DNA of 64,000 nt from Betaproteobacteria bacterium (GTDB lineage: Bacteria > Pseudomonadota > Gammaproteobacteria > Burkholderiales > Casimicrobiaceae): the NCBI GenBank assembly GCA_016717855.1, contig JADKEV010000005.1, positions 1 through 64,000 of the forward strand, read 5' to 3'. The position numbers and the translations under genes were made by a program. Under the pieces are notes generated by a model. It searched no databases, was not told the origin of the DNA, and saw only the letters and a program-made list of their open reading frames with translations. Below are positions 56,257 through 64,000 of the stretch, piece by piece (the stretch's first letter is position 1; every line of letters starts with the position of its first letter).

Positions 56257-56958
56257 ATGGCTCTCAGCGCACAGAAAATTGTCGATTCCCTGCCCGTGCA
56301 GGGCGATAGCCTCAGCCTCGTCGCCTACCAGCGGATCCGGGAGGACCTGATGGGCGGCCGCTTCGCGCCTGGCGAAAAACTGAAGCACCGGGATCTCGCA
56401 GCGCGCCTGGGAATGAGCGCCACGCCGGTACGCGAGGCACTGAAGCGGCTAGTATCGGAAGCCGTGCTCACCCAGGCCGACCATCACTCGGTACGCCTGC
56501 CGGTCCTGACGCCTGAACGGTACCTGGAGATCTGCGAGCTGCGGGTGGACCTGGAAGGAAAGGCCGCCGCAGTGGCCGCAGAGCGCGCCACACCGGTCGA
56601 CCTGGAGGAACTGCGCGGCATCCAGTCGACTCTGGATGCGGCGGTGCGACAGGGCCGGCTGTCCGAGTGGCTGTTGCAGAACGAGCGCTTCCACCTGGCA
56701 ATCTGCCGCTGCGCGCGCATGCCGGTCCTGCTTCGGCTGGTGGAGATCCTCTGGCTCCAGGCGGGGCCGGTGGTAAACGCGTTACGCGGCAATCCGAAGC
56801 GTCGGGGCACGCGTGAGCACCCCCACTGGCAGATCATCGCGGCGCTCGAGGAGCGCAATGCACTCCTCGCGCGCGCGCTCCTGGCGGACGACATCATGCG
56901 CATCGCCAGGGATCTGCTGCCGGGCGTCCAGGCCCGCGCCGCACAGCAGGACCGCTGA
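56257..56958 (+). CDS. GntR-family transcriptional regulator (FCD domain)
   Basis: 233 residues. N-terminal winged helix: AYQRIREDLMGGRFAPGEKL, LAARLGMSATPVREALKRLV. C-terminal FCD helical domain with probable metal-binding residues (ICELRVDLEGKAAAVAA, LLQNERFHLAICRCA, HPHWQIIAALEERN). FadR/UxuR-like members respond to sugar acids. It sits between the two halves of the sugar module, and TGTTATAACA palindromes lie in front of both divergent units, so it is the likely local repressor. Confidence 0.9.
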   Translation: MALSAQKIVDSLPVQGDSLSLVAYQRIREDLMGGRFAPGEKLKHRDLAARLGMSATPVREALKRLVSEAVLTQADHHSVRLPVLTPERYLEICELRVDLEGKAAAVAAERATPVDLEELRGIQSTLDAAVRQGRLSEWLLQNERFHLAICRCARMPVLLRLVEILWLQAGPVVNALRGNPKRRGTREHPHWQIIAALEERNALLARALLADDIMRIARDLLPGVQARAAQQDR

Positions 56959-56976
56959 GTCGCTGCGGCTCGTGAG

Positions 56977-58203
56977 CTACGGGCGTGGCGGATTGCGCGC
57001 GCGGTCGGCGTAGCGATCCACCGGGCCCTTCGCGCGCAGCATCGAGTATTCGTTCATCGGGTGCCGCCGAAGGACGTCTTCGCGCAAGTCGGCACCCAGG
57101 CCGGGCCTGGCGGAGGGTGTGATGTACCCGTGCTTCCAGGCAACCGGGTCCTGCATGACTTCGGCAGAAAACCCCCCCCAGTCGTCCAGCCCTTCCTGGA
57201 TCAGGAAGTTGGGAATGGCCACGTCCAGTTGGATCGATGCTGCGCCAGCCACGGGCCCGCAGTAGACCCACGGGGCGATCTGCGCGTAGGAAGCCTCCGC
57301 CATTGATGCGATCTTTCTGCTTTCCAGCAAGCCATTGAGGCCGACATTGATCTGCAGGACTTGCGCAGCCTGCTGCTCCAGCAGCGGTGCGAACGCCCAC
57401 TTGGTGGCCAGGCGCTCCCCGGTCGCGATGGGGATGCTCGTGTGTTGCGCGACCCTCGCCATTTCGGCGGCGTTCTCCGGGGGCACGGGCTCTTCCAGCC
57501 AGAGTGGCCTGAAGGGCTCCATCGCCTTGGCGAACCGGATGGCGCTATGCGTCGTCAACTGGCCGTGGGTGCCAAGCAGGATATCGGCACGGTCCCCGAC
57601 TGCGTCGCGGATCGCAGCCACGACCTTCTCGCTATAGCTGATTTCCTGCAGCCCGATTTCGCGCGGCTGCGGAAAATAAGGCGGGATGGGGTCCAGCTTC
57701 AGGGCCGTGAACCCGCGCTCGACCAGACGGGACGCGGCTTCCGCGGCTCTCTCGGGCGGCTCGCCGGCGGCCCAGCCCGTGAGATAGGTGTACGTCCGGA
57801 CGGTACTGCGGTACTTCCCGCCCAGCAGGGTGTACACGGGCTGGCCGAGTGCCTTGCCGGCGATGTCCCAGCAGGCCATGTCGATGGCGGCCAGCGCCTG
57901 CATCGCGAACGCGCCGCCATTGCGCCAGTTGCTCCACGTCTTGATCGCCACCGTGGCATCGCCGCTATAGAGGTCCGCCCAGCGAGACTCCGCGTCGAGC
58001 GGGTCGTGCTTGCCGACGAGGAAATGCTCGCACATCTCGTGCACCAGGGTCACGAGTGTCTTTTCGCGGTAGGCGCAGCCGTTGCATTCCCCCCAGCCGA
58101 CGATCCCATCGTCGGTGGTCAACTTCACGAACACCCAGTTGACGCCGCCGAGGTGCGGCGGTGGCACTCCGACGACGAACGTCTCCACCCGGTCAATCTT
58201 CAC
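56977..58203 (-). CDS. Mandelate racemase/enolase-superfamily sugar-acid dehydratase
   Basis: 408 residues. N-terminal capping domain DRVETFVVGVPPPHLGGVNW; barrel domain with the catalytic lysine region GFTALKLDPIPPYF, the metal-site strands ILLGTHGQLTTHSAIRFAKA and LWLEEPVPPENAAE, then IPIATGERLATKWAF and a late His-containing loop. This is the galactonate-dehydratase-like branch, which removes water from aldonates to give 2-keto-3-deoxy acids. The exact sugar acid cannot be told. Convergent with gntR; promoter shared with the ATPase gene. Confidence 0.88.
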   Translation of the reverse strand: MKIDRVETFVVGVPPPHLGGVNWVFVKLTTDDGIVGWGECNGCAYREKTLVTLVHEMCEHFLVGKHDPLDAESRWADLYSGDATVAIKTWSNWRNGGAFAMQALAAIDMACWDIAGKALGQPVYTLLGGKYRSTVRTYTYLTGWAAGEPPERAAEAASRLVERGFTALKLDPIPPYFPQPREIGLQEISYSEKVVAAIRDAVGDRADILLGTHGQLTTHSAIRFAKAMEPFRPLWLEEPVPPENAAEMARVAQHTSIPIATGERLATKWAFAPLLEQQAAQVLQINVGLNGLLESRKIASMAEASYAQIAPWVYCGPVAGAASIQLDVAIPNFLIQEGLDDWGGFSAEVMQDPVAWKHGYITPSARPGLGADLREDVLRRHPMNEYSMLRAKGPVDRYADRARNPPRP

Positions 58204-58237
58204 AACGGAATTCCTCCGCGATCGTGCAAAAGCTATT

Positions 58238-58247
58238 TGTTATAACA
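58238..58247. promoter_or_regulatory. Putative GntR operator 2 (TGTTATAACA)
   Basis: Second copy of the perfect decamer, in the 97-base gap between the divergent dehydratase (start 58203) and ABC ATPase (start 58301) genes. Identical to the copy at 56190-56199, which points to shared control of both units by the encoded GntR protein. Confidence 0.65.
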
Positions 58248-58300
58248 TAACGCACTTGGTCGGGCTACCCCTCGGCCCGCTTGATTCACGAGGACGATCG

Positions 58301-59376
<1,076 letters not shown>

Positions 59377-59380
<4 letters not shown>

Positions 59381-60402
59381 CCACCTGCCCGACACGAGTG
59401 CCTTCCGGCTTCGATCCCGCGGCGCGCAGACGTGCCGGCGCTCTTCGGGTTTCGCAGCTGGGTGTCGGCTGCCTGACCTTCGGCGCTGCCGATGGTGAAG
59501 CGGCACGCCAGGCAGCTCGGGCGACGGTATGCGCCCTGCACTCCGCCGGCATCTCCTACTTCGATGTTGCGCCGATGTACGGACTGGGCCTCGCGGAACG
59601 GCGGCTGGGTGAATTCCTGCAGGGGATCGATCGGCAGTCGCTGGTGCTGTCGACGAAGGTGGGACGGCTGCTGGAGCGCTCACCCGATGGCGCCGTCACC
59701 GGTGCGCGCTTCGACTACAGCTACTCGGGTGCGCTGCAGTCACTGGAAGAGAGCCTGCGGCGGCTTCAGGTCGACTCCGTGGACCTCGTGCTGATCCACG
59801 ATGTGAGCCCGCGATGGCACGGCGATGCCCTGGAAAGACGCTACGCCGAAGCGATGGAGGGCACTTACCGGGCGTTGGCAGAGCTCCGCTCCTCGGGCGC
59901 GGTCAAGGCTGTGGGTGTCGGGGTCAACGACTGGGCCATCCTGGAGCGATTTGCGCGCGACGGCGACTTCGATTGCTTCATGCTCGCCGGGCGCTATACA
60001 TTGCTGGATCACTCCGCATCGCAGTCCTTCCTGCCGATGTGTCTCGACCGCGATATCGCAGTGCTGCTTGCCGCGCCCTTCAACTCCGGCCTGCTGGCGC
60101 TTGGGGCGCGTGCCGGGGCCACTTATGCTCACGCGCCACCGAGCGAGGAGATCCTGGCACGGACTGCGCGCATCGAGGCGGTATGCAAGCGGCACGGCGT
60201 TGCCATCGCCGCCGCTGCGCTGCAGTTTCCGCTCGCGCACCCGGCGATCGCATCGGTGGTCACGGGCATGGCGACACCCGAGGAAGTCGAGGCGAACCTG
60301 GGTCACTGCGCAACCGTCCTGCCTGGCGCCTTCTGGCAGGAACTGAAGGACGCGCGGCTGATCTCGCCGCAGGCGCCCGTGCCCGGTCTGCCTCAGGCGT
60401 AG
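59377..60402 (+). CDS. Aldo/keto reductase, D-threo-aldose 1-dehydrogenase-like
   Basis: 341 residues; ATG 59377 overlaps the upstream stop. Barrel motifs: SQLGVGCLTFGAADGEAARQ, tetrad Asp/Tyr in YFDVAPMYGLGLAERRLGEF, Lys in VLSTKVGRLLE, His in DLVLIHDVSPRW, and AVGVGVNDWAIL. This branch oxidises L-fucose, D-arabinose or L-galactose at C1 to the lactone. With the lactonase and dehydratase it forms a non-phosphorylative sugar route. No aldolase for the final step is in the window. Confidence 0.88.
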
Positions 60403-60474
60403 GCCGACGGCGGCCGCAGGATGATCCTGCGCTCCATCAGGAGGTTGCTCTGGGTTCAACCGAAAAGCCGTTTT

Positions 60475-60508
60475 CATGAAATTCGAACGACTGTTGTTCG
60501 AATTTCAT
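60475..60508. repeat. Near-perfect palindrome, right border of the sugar-acid module
   Basis: CATGAAATTCGAACGAC and its near-inverse share the outer 13 bases (CATGAAATTCGAA) with the palindrome at 52054-52088 but differ in the centre. One arm mismatch and one lost end base. No DUF4143 gene is attached to this copy. Confidence 0.75.
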
Positions 60509-60678
60509 TGAGATAATTCTCCGGTGTCATCGGTGCGCGAGCTCCCGTCACTTGATAGCTTCTCCACTTGAACTCTCCGAAGACGCGATGAACGAGGCGG
60601 TGGACCGGGCAACTAGACATCGGCCGCTGTCGCGGTGGGTCGTGTAGTGACGACCCATTTTCATCGCCGAACGTCGAC

Positions 60679-60711
60679 GATGGGTGTCGATGCGCCCGAC
60701 CCATCCTACGA
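60679..60711. repeat. Diverged REP-like unit (locus E)
   Basis: GATGGGTGTCGATGCGCCCG followed by ACCCATCCTACGA keeps the arms GATGGGT/ACCCATC and the TCCTACG end, with a different centre. It lies downstream of the convergent permease gene at 60750, where it may act as a 3' hairpin. Confidence 0.6.
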
Positions 60712-60749
60712 ACTTCCGCAAGCGTCAGCCTTGACGACGACAACCGCCG

Positions 60750-61628
60750 CTACCGCCCCAGCGTCGCCATCACGTTGGGCTTCAGGAACCGCTCGACCAG
60801 CAGCATGAAGCCCACCGAGGGCACCAGCAGCAGCAGCGCGGTGATCGAGGCGATCTGGTAGTTGCCGCCCATGCTGGCGTTGAACATCAGCAGCGGCAGT
60901 GTCTGCACGTCGGGGACGCCGACGAAGAACGTGCCGGTGAATTCATCCAGCGACTCGAGGAACACGAAGATCCCGCCGGCGATGATGCCGGGCGCGGCGA
61001 GCGGCAGCGTAACGGTGAGGAAGCAGCGCCAGGCGCCGGCGCCCAGGTTGCGTGCGGCCTCTTCGAGCGCCTTGTCGACCGAGGCGAAGGCCGCGGCGGA
61101 AATCCACACGGCGAGCACGAGCCCGTGCGCCGCGTGGACCAGCACGACGCCGGGGACCGTGCCGGCCAACTTGAGTTCGTAGAACACGCGGGCGATGTTC
61201 ACGTACACCGGCAGGTTGGGAAACGCGCTGGGCAGCAGGAACACCAGCATGATCGCCGCGCGCCAGCGCAACTGCAGCCGGCCCAGCGCGAGTCCCGCCG
61301 GCACCGCGATCGCCAGGCACACGATCACCGTCGTCACCGCGATCCCCACGCTGGTCACCAGCGAGGCCATCGCGTTGCCGCGCGGATTGAACACGCGCTC
61401 CCAGAAGGTGAAGCCGTACTGCGAGGGCAGCTTGTTCGGAAAATACCAGCGCTCGGCGAACGCCCACAGCAGCAGGTTGAGGAGCGGACCGAAGATGAAG
61501 AACGCGAACAGGCCGAGCAACGCGGCGCGCAGCAGCATCTTGCCGATGCGGACGGCGCGCGTTTCGCCGTGGGCGGCGGCGCTCATCGCGGGCCGCTCCG
61601 GACTCCGGCTGCCGTGCTCATCGCGCAC
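60750..61628 (-). CDS. PotC/FbpB-type ABC transporter permease
   Basis: Up to 292 residues from GTG 61628; ATG 61586 (MSAAAHGETRAVRIG) is an alternative start, and neither has a strong ribosome site. Six membrane segments from MLLRAALLGLFAFFIFGPLL. EAA loop: VDKALEEAARNLGAGAWRCF then LPLAAPGIIAGGIFVFLES; LDEFTGTFFVGVPDVQTLPL is typical for this subfamily. Last gene of a transporter operon that runs off the window at 64000. Likely substrates: polyamine, phosphonate or iron. Confidence 0.9.
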   Translation of the reverse strand: MRDEHGSRSPERPAMSAAAHGETRAVRIGKMLLRAALLGLFAFFIFGPLLNLLLWAFAERWYFPNKLPSQYGFTFWERVFNPRGNAMASLVTSVGIAVTTVIVCLAIAVPAGLALGRLQLRWRAAIMLVFLLPSAFPNLPVYVNIARVFYELKLAGTVPGVVLVHAAHGLVLAVWISAAAFASVDKALEEAARNLGAGAWRCFLTVTLPLAAPGIIAGGIFVFLESLDEFTGTFFVGVPDVQTLPLLMFNASMGGNYQIASITALLLLVPSVGFMLLVERFLKPNVMATLGR

Positions 61629-61652
61629 CCGTCCGGGTCACTGCACGCGCGC

Positions 61653-62510
61653 TCACTGGACACCCTTCCTGGCCACGCCGTGCCGCAGATAGAACCACGC
61701 ACCGACCGAGGCCAGGACCAGCGAGATCAGGCACAGCGCATTGGCCACGCCGTAGTCGCCGTGCGCGTTGATCCGGTACGCGACGTCGACCGTCATCATC
61801 GTCGGGCTGTTCGGGTTGATCATCAGCGGCACCGAGAGCACCGAGAGCATGGTCACGTAGGAGAGCACGAGGCCGACCATCAGCGTGCGGCGGATCTGCG
61901 GAATGATGATCCCGAACAGGATGCGCAGCCGGCCGGCGCCCAGGTTGCGCGCCGCCTCGATGTGCGCGGGATCGATCGCGGCCATCGCGCCGGCCACCAT
62001 CAAGGCCACGAACGGCGTCTGCTTCCAGACGAAGGCCAGCACGATGCCGCGCCAGTCGAGGTAGCTTTGCGCGGCCAGCGGCTCGAGGATGCCGCTGCCG
62101 ATCAGCAGTTGATTGAGCAGGCCGTTCTTGGCCAGGAACGTGCGCATCACCTGGCCGGCGACGATGAACGGAATGAACAGCGGCCAGCGATACAGCCAGC
62201 GCAGCACCGCCTGCGCGCGTGGATTGGTCCCCAGCGTCAGGTAGCCGCCGATCGCGACCGACAGCAGGCCGACCACGGCGGTCGAGATCGCCACGATCAC
62301 CACGGTGTAGCCCACGTCGCCCGAGTAGAGCTCGAACGACTTGTCGAAATTGGCCAGCGTCCATTCCCCGGTCTTCGCCTGGAACGCGGAAACGACCGAG
62401 GCGAGCAGCGGGAAGACGAAGAAGATGGCGATGACCAGCAGCGCCGGGCTGACGAGCGCCATCCCGGCCCAGTTGGTCCGGGATGGCGGTTGGTCGGGGG
62501 GGCTGGTCAT
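61653..62510 (-). CDS. PotB-type ABC transporter permease
   Basis: 285 residues from ATG 62510. Membrane segments from MALVSPALLVIAIFFVFPLL. EAA loop: IDPAHIEAARNLGAGRLRIL then IPQIRRTLMVGLVLSYVTM; SVPLMINPNSPTMMTVDVAY near the C-terminus. The composite REP element at 62552-62641 separates it from the binding-protein gene. Confidence 0.9.
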   Translation of the reverse strand: MTSPPDQPPSRTNWAGMALVSPALLVIAIFFVFPLLASVVSAFQAKTGEWTLANFDKSFELYSGDVGYTVVIVAISTAVVGLLSVAIGGYLTLGTNPRAQAVLRWLYRWPLFIPFIVAGQVMRTFLAKNGLLNQLLIGSGILEPLAAQSYLDWRGIVLAFVWKQTPFVALMVAGAMAAIDPAHIEAARNLGAGRLRILFGIIIPQIRRTLMVGLVLSYVTMLSVLSVPLMINPNSPTMMTVDVAYRINAHGDYGVANALCLISLVLASVGAWFYLRHGVARKGVQ

Positions 62511-62551
62511 GTCGTGCTGTTATTGAGGACCGGGTGATGGGTGGCGCCTCA

Positions 62552-62641
62552 CTCCCTCGCCCCGCTTGCGGGGAGAGGGTTGGGGTGAGGGGTGCGCTTC
62601 GAAGAAGGCGATGGGTATCGCTTCGCTCCACCCATCCTACG
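62552..62641. repeat. Composite REP-like element (locus B) inside the transporter operon
   Basis: About 90 bp nearly identical to 21889-21979. First the G/C hairpin (CCCTCGCCCCGC, GCGGGGAGAGGG), then TTCGAAGAA, then the GATGGGT...ACCCATC unit ending TCCTACG. It lies between the abundant binding protein and the first permease, where such hairpins commonly protect the upstream message. Confidence 0.85.
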
Positions 62642-62651
62642 AAGTCCCATC

Positions 62652-63792
62652 CTACTTGGATGCGACGCGCTCGTAGGCTTCGAGGATGTCGGTGAAGTAC
62701 TGCGACAGCGGGAACGGGCGGCCGTACTTGGCCAGGTCCCCGGGGGAGATGTCGGTGAACAGCTTGTTCCACACTGCCGGGTCGAGCTTGGGCTGGACGT
62801 ACTGGGGATCGATGCCGGGATACCAGTTGAACTGCTTGACGATGCCGTCCGCCTGCACTTCGGGGCTGGCTGCGAGGTCGACGAACTTTTTCGCAAGTTC
62901 GGCGTGCGCGGCGCCCTTCGGCACGACGTAGTACATCGGCTGGCCGGGCAGTCCGGGCGAGAGCAGTCCGAGCTTGATCTTGGGATTGAGCTTGCCGTCG
63001 GCCTGCCAGGTGTAGAACATGTCGACCCACACCGGGCCCATCACGATCTCGCCGCGATTGAGCATGTCCAGCGTGCCCGCGTTTCCGGGAGTGAGCACGA
63101 CGTTCTTGTTGAACTCCTTCAGTCCCTCCATCGCCTTGTCGATCGCCGCTTTCTGGCTGGCGTCGTACGGACCCTTTTCGAGCTTCGCCGCGTCGGCGCC
63201 GTTGGCGGCCACCCACGCCATCACGAAGCCCACGCCGGACATGCCGCCCTTCACCCCGTTGTAGCCGAACTGCTTGGGATTGGCCTTGGTCCATGTGGAC
63301 AGTTCCGGCGAAGGTCTTGGGCGGGTTCTTGACCATGTCCGGCATGTACGCCAGCGCGATCTGGCTGTGGAACATCGGGATCACGTAGCCGTCGACGTTG
63401 GTGCCCAGCGCGTTGGTGGCGGTTTCGCGCGTGGTCAGCTTGCCCGCGGCGACCTGGTTGCGGTACGGGGCGAGCAGGCTTTCGCTGACCATGGTCGCGG
63501 CGCCGCGCTGATGCACGACGGCGACGTCGACGTCCCATTCCTTGACGTTGGCCTTGGCCTGCGCGGAGAGCTTTTCGTAGATCTTCTGCGAGCCGGAGTC
63601 GCCGGGGCCGGTGCCGACCGCGCGCACCTTGACGCCGGGATTCATCTTCTCGAACTTGGGTCCGAGATAGTTGGTCACGTAGTCGACCATGTTCTGGTCG
63701 CCGGCGGTGATCACGTTGAGCGTCGTCTGCGCCTGCGCGCCCCAACCGATTGCGCAAAGCGCGAATACCAGGAGTCTGGACAGAGATTTCAT
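62652..63792 (-). CDS. Family 1 extracellular substrate-binding protein, single frameshift
   Basis: ATG 63792 with AAGGA upstream. Signal peptide MKSLSRLLVFALCAIGWGAQ. First frame: TTLNVITAGDQNMVDYVTNY to MPDMVKNPPKTFAG. One extra G in the minus-strand CCGGAA (plus 63305-63306) then breaks it. Skipping one G restores AELSTWTKANPKQFGYNGVK, and the second part runs SGVGFVMAWVAANG to YERVASK at 62652. Repaired length is about 380 residues, as usual for PotD/FbpA-like receptors. The rest of the gene is intact, so sequencing error or a very recent mutation is likely. Confidence 0.8.
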
Positions 63793-63806
63793 GTGTTTCC
63801 TTTCAG

Positions 63807-64000
63807 TCAGGTTGTAACAGGAAAAAGATGCAAGGCACTAACCGGTACTTGCACGATGGCGGTAGTGCCGACCGTCAACGGTGTTGTCGTGTCCACCCAG
63901 ATGCTGGTGGCGCCCATGCGCACCCGGCACCGCCAGTGTTCCCCCAGATAAGCGGTCTGCTCCACGGCGCCAGGCAGCTGAATCGCGTCCCCTGCCGGAA
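63807..64000 (-). CDS. ABC transporter ATP-binding protein, C-terminal TOBE part only (partial)
   Basis: Only the last 64 residues are inside the window. PAGDAIQLPGAVEQTAYLGE, HWRCRVRMGATSIWVDTTTP and VPVSALHLFPVTT match the TOBE domain of PotA/FbpC-type ATPases. It ends 14 bases before the binding-protein start, so it is the first known gene of the operon: ATPase, receptor, two permeases. The Walker motifs lie beyond the window. Confidence 0.75.
   Translation of the reverse strand, partial: PAGDAIQLPGAVEQTAYLGEHWRCRVRMGATSIWVDTTTPLTVGTTAIVQVPVSALHLFPVTT

Larger units (their letters stand above)
60403..60749. other. Convergent intergenic region with palindrome and REP element
   Basis: About 350 bases between the convergent aldo/keto reductase and permease genes. 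Contains the right-hand palindrome (60475-60508) and a diverged REP-like unit (60679-60711). No gene recognised. Confidence 0.6.

Overview
The window is GC-rich throughout with dense coding. Gene content (branched-chain and NitT-type ABC transporters, a Bug/TctC-type periplasmic binding protein remnant, AidB-like acyl-CoA dehydrogenase, NarL-type two-component proteins, DUF5648, YifB) suggests a chromosomal segment of a betaproteobacterium, probably Burkholderiales-like. This is inferred from gene content and style only; no rRNA or tRNA marker is present.

Layout. 1-5.4 kb is a decayed zone: a class III adenylate cyclase/TolB-like/TPR gene, the 3' part of a TctC/Bug receptor, and a SBBP beta-propeller protein with a dockerin-like tail, each broken by several indels. 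5.8-26 kb is mostly housekeeping and envelope functions: YifB/ComM ATPase, a secreted Kelch-DUF5648 protein, a secreted metacaspase, a class III aminotransferase, a large Lhr helicase, a sirtuin, two tandem secreted paralogues with a caspase/CHAT-like His/Cys signature and HEAT-like tails, a CurA-type oxidoreductase, and a NarX/NarL-like signalling set.

26-47 kb is catabolic. It holds a two-domain extradiol dioxygenase-like VOC protein, a Liv-type ABC transporter with a LivM-LivG fusion, two TudS/DUF523-related proteins, a MocR regulator, and a block of amidohydrolases, MmgE/PrpD and a flavin monooxygenase. That block leads into a NitT/Tau-type ABC transporter with a sigma-54-like promoter, then a MetE-like protein. 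The combination suggests uptake and ring opening of a nitrogenous heterocycle or carbamoyl compound under nitrogen control.

47-52 kb contains a cytochrome c, an AidB-like acyl-CoA dehydrogenase, an alanine-glyoxylate aminotransferase fused in frame to a YdaS/Cro-like DNA-binding domain behind a perfect 27-bp palindrome, and an AAA/DUF4143 ATPase. 52.1-60.4 kb is a complete sugar-acid module: SMP-30 lactonase, sugar ABC transporter, GntR regulator, enolase-superfamily dehydratase, MalK-type ATPase and aldose dehydrogenase. Two copies of the operator-like palindrome TGTTATAACA lie in its promoters, and two related ~35-bp palindromes bracket the module. 60.7-64 kb is a PotABCD/Fbp-like ABC transporter cut by the window end.

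A family of REP-like hairpins (core GATGGGT...ACCCATC) occurs at five intergenic loci, twice as a ~90-bp composite with a second hairpin. Three otherwise healthy genes carry small indels: a compensated pair in yifB, and one inserted G in each of the LLM oxidoreductase and the 63-kb binding protein.
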